DNA from: Druceiella hillmani
Taxonomy: Eukaryota > Arthropoda > Insecta > Lepidoptera > Hepialidae
NCBI GenBank assembly: GCA_039881145.1
Contig: JAYKKI010000038.1
Location: forward strand, 3,280,001-3,344,000
Direction: 5' to 3'
DNA length: 64,000 bases
Of this stretch, positions 24,371 through 36,229 are shown piece by piece. Position 1 is the first letter of the stretch; each line of letters opens with the position of its first letter. Made by a program: the position numbers and the translations under genes. The notes beneath the pieces were generated by a model that saw nothing but the letters and a program-made list of their open reading frames with translations, had not been told where the DNA came from and did no database searches.

Positions 24371-26195
24371 TTTTACTTTGGGCAATATCAAAAAGCGATA
24401 AATAATCTTATTAGATTGATAAGTTGCCACATATTCTTTTCCTCGGTGTTGGTAGCGGAATTTGTATGACTTTTCTTCTACCTTTTATTGGCACTTTGGA
24501 TCAGATTTTTGAAGATTGAAGCGTATAAAGTTTCATTTTATTTCTATTTAATATAACATTTTTTATAAAGTTTGCTATTAACAATATTGTGTATATTATG
24601 GTAAATGAAACGAACTTCAGAAAATAAGAAATATTTTTTCATCACACGATTTAACTAACTATAAAGTTTAATGACATTTTATCATCCGATATGTTTTAGT
24701 TTAACGAAACAAAATGTTTTTGGAACATTTACTGCTCACTTTATTAAATATATTTAATAAAAATAAATATATTTTAACACTTTATTAGTGGCTTGAAGTT
24801 TTGTGATAACTTCTTAGAAATTTGTGTATTGTCTGAACAATTAACTTACCTAATACGAGATGCGAGATCTTTAGTAGTTTCGCGTTTATTCTTTTTACTC
24901 TTTTTCTCAAATCGTTCCATGTAAATTCTAATTGTTACCGCCGTCAGTTTGGTTTCGGTACTCATGTTATGGGAAATTATATCGTATTTTCTATACTTTT
25001 TTTATGTTTATATACACATTTACTTCAACATTTGCTTTTACGTTTGTATATTTATATATATTATGGTATCCATTTTCATATGCACATTTCTTTAATTTTT
25101 AAATATATTCAAAGCGCTTTGTCCTTTGTGATTTTTCTTCCTTATATATGTCATATATTTATTAAACTTCTAATTATTTGTAAATGAATTTCAAGGCGGT
25201 AATGTTCCCTCTTGTCTGCTTTTATATCTATTTCGTAAGTCATGTCTTAATGAGGCAGGTTATAGTAAGGATGCACATACTGGACAGAACTAGAACTCAT
25301 CGTAAGCTTTTACCCCTCCCTTGGCTCTTATTCTACGAATTCAACATTTTCTCAGGTACCCGCACAAAAAGTGTCTATAAAAGTTGTGCAACAATGATCT
25401 TCTTATATAGTGTTACAATTTTGCTAGCATTCGTCGTTGCTGCTTCACGTTCACATCACCTACAATTAAACTCACATTTAATTTTTTAAAATGTGAAGTG
25501 ATTTTTGCTTATATGCTTTACATTAAATAATTCTAATTTCAAATATATATTTTTTAGTTACAAGAGAGAGAAATGTACCGTGTAACAACAAACGGGAAAA
25601 TTGGATAAACAAGTCGTAGTTGGCAAACAGTTCTCTGTAACGGATCGTTCTTCGTTATTTCCTTCATTATACTGTGAAATTTATAAATAATCATAAGACA
25701 AAAAACTGCTATCTACACCTCTACATCGCCATAGTCGATTCGCACTGTTTATTGGGAATGTCAGTGAGTGTAAGGCAAACGAATAGTCATAATTGAGAGA
25801 TTTGGAATCCGAATCGATCAGAAAAAAATTCTATGCAATGTTGACAGAAACCAACTTCGTAAACGAAGCTGGTGCGTAACATAAACCTTCAGGAAAAAAA
25901 AGTTTATTTTCCCGTAAATTGCTTTACGCGAGCTATCACTTTTTGTGATTGCTCTCTGTCTATGTTATACTTTCTCATGATGATGAAGTAGATAGTATTG
26001 ATAAACTGTTACCCTATATTTGTATATCGATGCAACGTATGGCTATGCACTACTATAATTGACATTTCAACGCATCAAATACCTTTCAAAACATTGCAAT
26101 ATAACTTAACACTGAGAACTAACAATTACTTTATTTCAAGTGCGTACGTTGTAAACGTAAGGTTGGCAATTTAATTTTGATTTCATCTCTGGTCT
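24371..26195. other. AT-rich non-coding stretch
   Basis: Frames at 24969-25187 and 25184-25489 are hydrophobic and AT-driven, with no recognisable domain. No repeats with clear boundaries. Confidence 0.35.
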
Positions 26196-26340
26196 ATTTG
26201 CGTTACGTGACTCGCCCGTATGCGCTCTGCGCTCGTTAGCAATTATCACAGTCGCTGTAGAAGTCGAGTTGCCGCGATTTTATACGACACTTGTCTCGAG
26301 TCGCCTCGACTTATTAGCTGATAACAAAGAATGATTTGTT
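26195..26340. other. GC-richer island 10
   Basis: A moderately GC-rich segment with several CpGs (GACTCGCCCGTATGCGCTCT and onward). No coding match. Part of the same series of islands. Confidence 0.25.
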
Positions 26341-26649
26341 AGCGTGTTTATCGTCGCCAAGTTATTTGCGACTAGTACTAGGAGGGCTTCAATATAGGGG
26401 AAGGCAGGGCGAGAGTGTTCGTTGGTGTGTGTCATCTCTATTGTCGTGTTTAATTTAAAGCTTACATACATTGCAGATAAAGACAAAGTAATTTAAAGTT
26501 TTCGCGTAAATATTTGGATAACATATCAAATAAATAGATACAAGCTAATATAAATAAAGTGTAACGACTCTACATATGACGCTGTGATAAACATTCTGAC
26601 TCGTGTATTTAAGTTTTTGCAAATAGGTACCTTCGTTGTATCTATAGCG

Positions 26650-26653
<4 letters not shown>

Positions 26654-26716
<63 letters not shown>
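26654..26716. repeat. (AT)n(GT)n compound microsatellite
   Basis: About 45 bp of AT repeat followed by about 17 bp of GT repeat. Short frames crossing it on both strands are artefacts. Confidence 0.95.
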
Positions 26717-27730
26717 GCGCATATGTGGCGTATCATAATTTTGTACATTATCCCCCAGTAATCTTGCTAGAGCTATGTTTTCGACGATCATTACTTGAAG
26801 AGTCAATCAATAGATCAACAGTCTGTCTCAGTGTACTGGTAGATGTAAGTCTCTCTAATATGCGTATCATTGAAGGTAATTGCCCATAAGCACCATGCTG
26901 CATAGGCTGGTTTACGATCGCAGTGCGATCTGGAGAGTGGCTATTTGTGTGTACTGTATATATTTTACAACTTTGCGTCAAGTTGAGAGCAGAAAAGTCT
27001 TCTCTACTTATACTATTATCACTGTCCTGTATAGTTAATCACTACCGTTTTACACCGGCCTAGATTCTTAAAGTTTGAAAAGACGCTTTGTAAGTTATTC
27101 TTGTCCAACTAGTGTCAGTCAAAGAATTGCTACTTGACAGTTCGTTTAACCTTAATAGTAATGATTCAGTCCTTGATATTGGTAAACAAAGATTAATAAT
27201 ATGACATTTGCAAAGGTCGAAGTTTCTTAGCGGTTGAACGCAAAGTTAGAGTTTATTAGTTAGAAATTATTAGAATAAAACTTTTGTCTAAGTGAAATCT
27301 GTGAAATTATTATGTATTGGATCCATTTGGCGCCGTTTGTCGTGACGGCTCGTTGAACACATACCGTTTATTTGAACGACATCGATTCGTACATACTCAA
27401 GTACATACACTGCCACATTGTCTATGAACGTTTTTGCGAAACGCGATGTTGGCGATGCAATAAATGTGTCATATTTGTGAACTACTCCCATCCGAGTACA
27501 GTAAAATGTGTGAATAGAAACAGTGGGCGGATTAGTGGTTGGGGTGTCAGCTTTTGTGCTGCGTGAATAAATGCAGTCAGCTGGAAGGTATGACGTCAGA
27601 ATTCCGATATGCATTTATATATTTAGAAACGTTTTGTAATGAATAAAATATGCGAGATTTTTAAGGTCTATAACGAATAATAACTCATTTATTAAAATCG
27701 GAACAGACCATTGCGCTGTTTAATAGTTAA

Positions 27731-27732
<2 letters not shown>
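26717..27732. other. Non-coding stretch
   Basis: Three short overlapping frames (26748-26981, 27288-27614, 27372-27566) have no recognisable domains. Nothing else stands out. Confidence 0.3.
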
Positions 27733-27809
<77 letters not shown>

Positions 27810-27845
27810 TACATGCACGTGTACACACATACATACGTACATACA
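27733..27845. repeat. (TA)n(CA)n compound microsatellite
   Basis: About 64 bp of TA repeats grade into CA and ACAT-type repeats. Likely length-variable. Confidence 0.95.
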
Positions 27846-29365
27846 TTCGGACATAAAATTCACATTTTGACAACGGTGAAATCGAAGCAGGACATCAGCG
27901 TCGTCAATGCTTCAAGCCGTTATATGCTTTATATTACCTATCTTCTAATATCTTAGTTGCTACATGCCTTTGTGCTTACCTACCCATTTACTTTGTTACT
28001 TTCTTGCTTACGTCAAAACGTTCCTGTATTATTTATGTTAGGTTTATTCTTTTTGTTTTTTCTGTTGACATATCAGACTTAGGCTGTTTTTAATATTTAG
28101 CATTAAATATATTATTTTTTCGATATTTCCATTTATAAGAAATTCATTCTTAAGGTATTAATAGCGTAACATTTTGCAGTTCACCTCGAAATTGATTGTT
28201 TGAATTTCATTGCTGTTTATTATTTGGATAAAATTGTGTTGAGCGCATTGAGTATCTAGGGAATTTCCGTGATTTCTTAAATAATTTAGTCTCTTTTTGC
28301 TCGTATAAGAAGTAATGTTCTACTGAGAACGTTCAAGTTCGAGTTTCAAACCCGTTGTTTCGAGTAACTTGCAGGCTGTGCAGTTTTGATTTCATTAATT
28401 AATTTGTATCTGACAACGGCGAGGAGTTTATACATCAACTAGACGCAACGTAAGCCGCTTTTACTGTAAAGCCTTTGATTTAATATATCTGAAATGCCTA
28501 CACTTCTTGTTCATTCACACTGGAGTCTTTCTGAGATTTAGTTATCTATTTGTATCATTTTATAAACCTGCTTTTAAATGTACAATATACCAAGAGGGTT
28601 TGTGCAGTGTTTTCCTAAGTTTAACCATAAAAATATAGCCCGTTTTATGTCTTTTTTATTGACTAGAGGCTAATAATGTGTACACGCTCAAGAACTATTT
28701 TCTATTTCAAACTCTGTTTCATAATAGAAAACATGTTTGCGCATGTTGAGATTTACGTAGAAATTAAAAAATTATACGTGCTTATCACATACCATAATTT
28801 GCTATAGTTGTGAATTTGGAAGTTATATACCCTTATAATTCCATCCGTCCGTTGTTTCTATAGTTTTAGATCTATGTGAAGGAAATTTAGAATTTGCAAG
28901 TATGTGCTTCATGTAGCGAACTCAATTAATATATTGCCGAATATTAAAAAACAAAATATGTTTAATGAACCACCATGTAAAGTAGTGGTGAATTCTTGTG
29001 AATGGGTTATCTATGGACATATTTTTTAAAACGAAATTGAAATTCCTTACAATTTTTAAAATTTTTAAACCCCTCTTGCGAAATATTAAACTTCAAAGTG
29101 GAGTGCATTGTGTCTCTTCCCTTTTAATTTTTCAACCATTGGCTTGGAAAATATGAAAAAAATTAGGTACTAGCAAAATTAGATGCATCAACACTTTCAA
29201 GGAATATACATAGATAACTATTGAACTCTACTTTTTGCGTATTTACCACGATACGCACTTGGCCGCTGTTTTTCATTACCACCGGCATTAGTCGATCCTT
29301 AAATGTAATGGTATTCCCTTCGATTCTCTATCACACGTATCACTTAGAGAGTCACTTTTAGAAAG
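27846..29365. other. AT-rich non-coding stretch
   Basis: No recognisable gene. CGCACTTGGCCGCTG near 29255 resembles the 3' signature of the lepidopteran repeat described at 44480, so a fragment of that family may lie here. Confidence 0.35.
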
Positions 29366-29396
29366 TAGACGTTATTAAAGTAGACGTTATTAAGTG
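29366..29396. repeat. Tandem 15-bp duplication beside hairpin
   Basis: AAAGTAGACGTTATT is present twice in direct succession, immediately before the left arm of the 29399-29488 hairpin. Confidence 0.8.
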
Positions 29397-29398
29397 AG

Positions 29399-29488
29399 AT
29401 TATACTCTTCGTTAGAAGATATCTTAAATAATATTTAACAAGAAGTTGTTAGATATTCTTTAAGATATCTCCTAACGAAGAGTATAAT
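29399..29488. repeat. 32-bp-arm hairpin
   Basis: ATTATACTCTTCGTTAGAAG onward at 29399-29430 is complementary to 29457-29488 with two mismatches, leaving a 26-nt loop. The dimensions fit either a small foldback element or a microRNA-like precursor. No second copy was noticed in the window. Confidence 0.75.
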
Positions 29489-31540
29489 GAAACGCAAGTG
29501 ACGTATTGGGGTTCCTCAAGACTATTTGAGATCGGTTGACGTTTAACGAATTCTCATCTATGGGTTGAGTCTTTCATGATGTAAACGTCGATTACCTATT
29601 GAGATATATGACGGTCGTTTAGTGTCCTGTGAGTTGGTGCCGTAATGAAATAATCGAGCCGCGATGTTGTGTACGCAATATTTGCTGTACGTAGTAGAGT
29701 GCAATGGCTGGTGCCCACGCATCTCCACCGTGGTTTATGGCTACGACAACTGGCACAAGGCTGCTGCTAGGACGACGTTTGACAGATACGCGGATTAGCT
29801 AAGGTATGGTGAGTAATTTATACTTGTTTTTGACATTTGTGGGCTTGAGGCGGTTTTGGAAATGTCAGTTATCCATCGCGTATCTAACGAACGTCATCTA
29901 TATTCTGAAGTGAAACTTCTTAGGCGGCGATTGGATAATCGATAAATGGACGAGAATCGAGAGTAAAATTTTAAGGTCGCGTCACGTTTAGGCACATTTC
30001 GTTACATGAGAGAGAAGAAAGATATGACGTAGAGAGAAAGAGAAAGAGAACTATATTTTCCGACGCCATGGAAGTGGAGCAAAAGAGACCGGCGTATATA
30101 CAACGGTACAAAGCGAATTGAATAAGATAGTGTTGCCTATGTGCGCTTTGTAGATGTACGCCTCAGACGCTATATACAACAGCTGAGGTACGCATACATT
30201 GTACATATCATTGTGTTTTTTGATTATTTGAATGGACATTTATCTATGTAAATTTATATAAAGATTTTATTAGATGTTTACGTCAATTTATGACATTTAA
30301 TTAATTTTTCTGAATGTATAGTATTCAAGTCATTTTACACAAATTTAGTAAAATCTATGAATTTACACTTGGTATATTCTGTCTCTCTCTCTCTGCTGTT
30401 TTACCCTTACTATATTTGTACAAACCGAGGTTTAAATCGCCAAAGAAGTTTCACTCTTACAACGTGTTTCATTATGTAATTTAATTTTTATTCTGCGTAC
30501 GCTCTTTAGCCTTTTTCTTTTACGGAGCATGGTTGACATTTTTTAAAACATTGGAAATAATTATTGTGTGATGCTACTATGATTGTTAAAGAGTTATGCT
30601 ATTAGCCTAATAATCATGAAATAAATGGAAAGCCTCTCCGATACTGAGTAGTTTCTTCCATCGTGGCTGTCGCTCTCAGAATGTGCAATATCACATGTAA
30701 TACCGGGAGCATTGAAAGGGTTAATCAATTTTATTTGACATTTGTTATTTTAATACTTTTTATGGCCTTTACGAGCAGAATTGCACTGTTCCACATTAAT
30801 ATACTCTAATTATGTCAGTGAAGTATTATTATGATATTATCTTGAGATTTTGGAATGTTGGTGACGAATTTTAGTTTTTTCAAACAAAACATCAAGATAT
30901 CTATGTGTAGCATTAACAGCATTTACGGTTAATATCGAAAAAATAAACAAAGCTTACTGGGAGAATGTAGAAATTAAAATGTGAAACTAGTTTAAAATTA
31001 AATATATTTTTTTTAATTTCCATGTTCACAGACACATATTCGTACAATTATATTAGCTGTTTAGATTTTATATCAGCAAGTTTTTGTATCTTATCTAAAG
31101 AAAATTATTAGTGTGATTATTTTTATTTCACTGAACAATAGGAAAATTCATTGGCGTTATTTTGATTAACGCAAATTTCTCTTCCACTTTGTACTTAGAA
31201 TCGTAATCAGCCAAATACAAAATCATATATCAAAACTTATGAAATTTTAGCTTATTGAAACAATATATTCATTGAATATTTTACTCAATAGAGCAAAGTT
31301 AAATTATTGTTCTACCACAATAGCTAGATAAACCTATCTTATCACTCGTGAGCAACAAGCCGTCTTAACATAAATAAACTCGGTTAAAATGATGTCATTA
31401 GCGAAAGATATAAACTTAATTCCTTTTCCAGATGACATTTGTAAAGGATTTATTTGTATATGCATAATTAAAAAAGATTCTACGTAAAAAAACATCAGTT
31501 GTCTAAGAGTCTTTACAGGCTTTTTATTTTTAATCTTCCG
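29489..31540. other. Non-coding stretch
   Basis: Contains a purine-rich GAGAGA tract (about 30005-30050) and a (TC)n run near 30382. A balanced-composition patch at 29690-29800 has no recognisable coding match. No transposon ends seen. Confidence 0.35.
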
Positions 31541-31556
31541 TGGCAAAATTGACAAA

Positions 31557-31696
31557 ACGGAACACTAATGGAATCACTTCGGAGTCTGTCCGCTTGTGCG
31601 TTCGTCGGTCTTGTCACAGGCGATTTTCTCGGAAACTACTCGACATAAAAATTTGCAATTTGGCACAGAGAGAGTGTAGTGGCCTAATTATAGATA
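31557..31696. repeat. Lepidopteran-type interspersed repeat, left part (split by Helitron 2)
   Basis: Begins with ACGGAACACTAATGGAATCA and continues through TTTTCTCGGAAACTACTCGA to a TTTGGCACAG segment, a pattern I recall from abundant lepidopteran repeats. It stops exactly at the 3' end of Helitron 2 and resumes at 37305. The copy is non-coding. Confidence 0.6.
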
Positions 31697-31728
31697 CTAG
31701 TGGTCGCCCAGTGGTCGAAATTCGACCA
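31697..31728 (-). other. Helitron 2 3' terminus: hairpin plus CTAG
   Basis: TGGTCGAA at 31712-31719 pairs perfectly with TTCGACCA at 31721-31728 around a single base. After 11 nt the element ends in CTAG, and the host base beyond on the minus strand is T. This is the terminator-like structure where Helitron rolling-circle transposition ends. Confidence 0.9.
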
Positions 31729-32032
31729 TAATAAATTTAAATTATAAATTATTTAATATAAATTATTAAAATATAATGCTCAAACATTATTAAGGTTCTA
31801 TTGTCAAAGACTATATACTACTATAACCACAGATTTCGCCTACGCTGTTATTTTCCCATTTAAAAAAAATAAATTATATGGAATTCAAAACGGAGAAAAA
31901 TAAAGAATACCTATTTAAAAAAAAAATTATTGAAACAGAACATGCTGTAAGATGATGCGAAATAAAAAAATTATGCGGTAAAAAATGCTCTCCATTGAAT
32001 AGCATTTTTTATCGCATATTGCGATAATATAA

Positions 32033-33999
32033 TTAACGATATAAAACTTCTATGAAAACAATGTTTTTTGTAAAAACTCTTTCATCGTTTGCTAAACGTC
32101 CTTGACCGTTATATTCGGAAATATAAAACCTTAGACCATCGAATGAACGGACTCTACTTGCTGCGACATACAATTGCCCATGTGTGAAAACTGGCCGATT
32201 CAATAAAATTCCAACCTTTTGGAATGTTTGTCCTTGAGACTTATTTATTGCCATCGCAAATGCAGGTATTATAGGAAATTGTGTTCTTTGAAAGTTAAAC
32301 GGTAAAATAGTTCCAGAGTACGTTAAATTTATACGTGGAATCAAAATTCTCTTATTGCGTGCGATCCCAGTTAAAACTTTGCAATCTATTGAATTTCGAT
32401 CCATCTTGTTCCATTGACTAATGCGCCTTTAGTATTTAAGTTTCTGATCAATAAAACTATGCAATTAACTTTTAATACTAACTTATGCAGTGGTAAACCA
32501 CTAATAGACAAAGAATTAAAAAACTCTACCGGATAGTTATTATTGTCATTGTCATTATCACAAATTATTTTATCATAGCTATGATATGTTCGCTGTTCAC
32601 CAGGAATTTGATTAAGTATATCAGTATTAATCAAAGTACAATCGTCATTTGTGGGTGCTAAAATAACAGAGTTCAATATATTTTCTGAGAGTATGTTATG
32701 GGAAATATTTCCATACACCTCAATAATAATATTGTTTTTATCTCCTATTAATTGATGAGGTATTTCAATAATATTTTTACCAAACTGAGGGAATTGTGGG
32801 GCCTCATCATTACCAATTTTTTTTCAAGAATTCTACAAATTCTATTTCATTTGGTAAAGCTCTCATATTTCGAGTAAATATAACTTTATGAAAATTAGGA
32901 AATTCATGCCAACTTGTAACACAATTTTAAATTAAAGTTCCACGTGATCCATGTGGGATTACTGGTAAGATTTGCCGAAAATCACCGCACAGAAGTATAG
33001 TTTTTCCTCCAAACACTCTATGTTTATCGTTTTCATCACACGCAATAATCTATCTATGATTTTCAACACTTGCAAAGGATACATAGAAACTTCATCAATA
33101 ATTATCAATGATGATGAATTTATGAAACTACCGTAGCTACTATTTGCAGTAATATTTGATACAGAATTTTCTAAAATGGGTATAGGCAATTTAAACACAT
33201 TGTGTAAAGTCCTACCTCCAAGTAATAAAGTTGAAGCTATGCCACTGACCGCAGTTGGAATACAACGAAGATTAAGCGAATTTAATTTGTGAATTAATGC
33301 TGTTTGTGTGAATGTTTTGCCACAACCAGCGTGAGCGGTTAAACAAAAAACATTGGATCCAGTATCATTTTACAAAATGTCACGAATAACTTGATCAATG
33401 AGATTACGCTGTTCAATATTTGCACTTTCGTAATACTCACAAAACAGCATCTCTTGTTCTATTATATCAATAGTATTTTCTTCTTCTATTCTCTGCGAGT
33501 ATGTGGGAACTGGTAAACAAAGAATTTGACAGGACAAATTATGAACAATCAAAATATCATCAATTTCTAATAGAGCTCTGTTAAAGGATACTTCTTTGTT
33601 GTAAAGTCTTAGAAAATCTTCACTAAGATATACTTTAAATTCATTCCATAACGCTAAAGCATTGGCTGGCACATTTATTTCACAAATGTAACCAAATAAA
33701 TTCCGCAATTGTTTTGGTGAATGTAATTCTTTTGATTCATTTAAACATTCCCGCCATTCATTATCATTTGAAGCTATTCTGCGAGCATGGCACGCTTCAA
33801 CAAAAGAAGGGTATAAAAATTCATTGTATGTTCTAACATCCTCGAATGATTTCGGACCACGGACATGTAATAAAAGCAATCGTAAGTGAAAAAGTTCGAT
33901 ATCTTTTGGTGACACTACATATATCCTTGTAATGATTTTATCACCTCCACGGCTTCTCTTCTTCCATTTATTTCGGGAATCTTCCCATACATAATTCAT
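32033..33999 (-). pseudogene. Helitron 2 C-terminal half: linker and PIF1-type helicase
   Basis: From 33999 downwards the frame starts MNYVWEDSRNKWKKR, the linker between Rep and helicase, and continues to NIEQRNLIDQVIRDIL. An in-frame TAA (33367-33369) is followed by TAHAGCGKTFTQTALI (Walker A; the usual first Gly is Ala) and LIIIDEVSM (Walker B) at about 33095. A frameshift near 33040 leads into ILLCGDFRQILPVIPHG (motif III, about 32995-32945). Next come ILAPTND and SISGLPLHKLVLKVNCIVLL (about 32650-32450), a frameshift near 32400, then AFAMAINKSQGQTFQKVGI and HGQLYVAASR (motifs V and VI, about 32260-32145). The C-terminus ends at 32033. The helicase is otherwise nearly full length. It would unwind DNA during transposition. 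Confidence 0.9.
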
Positions 34000-36212
34000 A
34001 GGAATTTCAGTATATTTATCGTGCTGATGGATCAGATCGATTCAACTCAAAAAATGCTAATCATTTTGTTTGTCTTTCATTATAAATTACTTGACGTTCT
34101 TGCCCTTCTCGGAAGTATACATTCTGTCGACGCGGGAAATGAATATCAAGTCTGATTATAGTATGTGATTGAAAATGCATTGGTAATTCATAGATGCGCC
34201 ATATGGCTACTGTTGATCCGACATACGACCAATGAAAAATTGGTAACTTCATTAATTTCTATATTTTGACCTTGTTCATTTCCACCAGACTCTAGTTCAA
34301 CAGATGCACTGTCGTAGCCTTTATACGCATATTTATAAAAGTATTTGACACTTTTGACTGTAGTACATACTTCAACATTTATATGGCAATTAAATTTAGC
34401 AAGTAAATATGGATTGTATGGTACAACATACCGATTGTCAAGGCAACTACCACGAACTTCTGCATTAATACCATTATCACGTCTTCTGTATAATGGATAC
34501 CCATTTAACGATTCACTTATAGTTTCATTAAATCGTTTTGGATACTCTTTTATACATTTTCCATCTCTCATACATACAGAATTAGGATTAAGTACTCCGC
34601 ATGGACCATGCATAATATGTTTTACAACATATTTATGTAATGTTGGATGTGTTTCAATGTGAGGAATCTCCGCAGATACAACTTTATCAATATCTATAGC
34701 ATTAACAATTTTATCTTGCTCATTTAAAGTGAGTAAAACGGGAGCATGAGGCAATCCTCTTTTTTGAAATTCAATTGCATAAATGAGTGCTTCAACTTTA
34801 CCAAAGATGTTATTTTGTATAAGGCCCTTTATGAATGCTTTCAACTTTGACTTGAATACATGCAAAATAATATCAGGTCTAAAATTAGCAGCTTCATCTA
34901 CACCAATGTTGTTAACTATTTCTGGCCAACTTGGATTGCAAGTCATTGTAATAAATAAAGACGGTTTTCCGAAATGTTGTACAATTGACATTTAATCTAA
35001 ATAATTCTGATACATATTTCTTGGAGATCCATTGAATGAAGATGGTAAAATTAATCTATGACCAACATTCCTGGCATTCATGTTCAATTCTAAGTAGTCT
35101 GTTAAATTGTTGTAAACTTCAGACCTAAGAATTGTTTGATTTTGTCGAATGAAAAGTAATCGTGAGCCCTCTATTCTCACATACTTATCAACTATCCACT
35201 GCAGAAACAATTTTTGCGAATGGTGTAACATGCTGAAATCGTCTCTAATTGCAAGTCAATAGGCTGCATACTGAAGCATGGCAAATTTATTTCTGGGTGC
35301 TCTTAAATTAGATGTAGTTGGTGCATTATGTGCAATATTGACATACCACCCAGTATCGCGTTGGGAAAAAGTAGTGGGAACGCTAAAGGATCTAATGATG
35401 AATCCAGAACTGAGATATTTTTAATTACACCATTAACTTTTGAAAAAGAAATCATATTTCGTTCAAAAGGTGGCTCACCATCAACCGTACTAAATATTAC
35501 GGCTACATCAGTTTGAACTGCATCATTGGAGCGGCGTAGATCTAAATCATGATTTTTTAATGAGCATACAAATATCTTTATTTTGATTTTCGACTCTCTG
35601 ACAATGATCTTTCATTGCAATGAATGACCGCACAAAAGGATTACTGCGTTCCAATTGTAGAGAAATTTCTCGCATTATGGTGTTGTTACATGTGTGATTA
35701 AAACGTTCTTGTAATCTATAATTGATAGCAGTGTCAACATCATAAAAATATAATTGCGCATAACATGGTGAGCGACCATATTCAGCAGTCATTGAACCTG
35801 ATCTGTGATAAAAAACATCATGTATTTTGAAATGATACACTCCACTTGTAACTGCCTCGGAAACTTTGGCTTCTGAGCTAACCATAGCAAAACATAAATT
35901 ATATTTCCGAATATTTTCAAAATTTTTCGACTTATTTTTTGTTAAAGGTTCATTAGAAGTAAGTTCATCATACAATGATTTGAAATATTTATTTTGATTT
36001 AATGGTGATAATATTGCTTTACCTTTATGACAACACGAAGTGAATGCAGTTCTGTCGCCTAAAGTCACCTCAGATTCAAAATGTTTCGCATTCCAACACC
36101 TGCACTCTAAATCCATTAATCCACAATCATGACTTAAAAACACTTTTGGAGTAACATTTTGTGCACATTTAAATGTACCTCGTGTAACAGCTCCGCAAAT
36201 TTTATTAATCAA
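34000..36212 (-). pseudogene. Helitron 2 N-terminal half: zinc-finger-like region and HUH Rep nickase
   Basis: The N-terminus (from 36212) has cysteine pairs in ECRCWNAKHFESEV and SCCHKGK, then FENIRKYNLCFAMVSSEAKV and SPCYAQLYFYDVDTAINYR. A frameshift near 35550 leads to DLRRSNDAVQTDVAVIF and an FPNAILGG segment. Helitron_like_N follows (35231-34992: RIEGSRLLFIRQNQTILRSE, SSFNGSPRNMY), then SIVQHFGKPSLFITMTCNPS from 34988. The nuclease block reads FQKRGLPHAPVLLTL: the second histidine of the HUH pair is Pro (CCC codon at 34740-34742). The tyrosine block SVKYFYKYAYKGYDSAS retains both tyrosines (about 34360-34310). A YVGS-AIWRIYELPMHFQSH block follows after a frameshift near 34200. The loss of His and the frameshifts argue against activity. 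Confidence 0.9.
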
Positions 36213-36229
36213 ATAATATTAATCTCAGT

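Noticed and set aside
24158..24469. 103-codon frame in a GC island
   Set aside because: Composition-driven openness, Arg-rich, overlapping frames also open, no domain.
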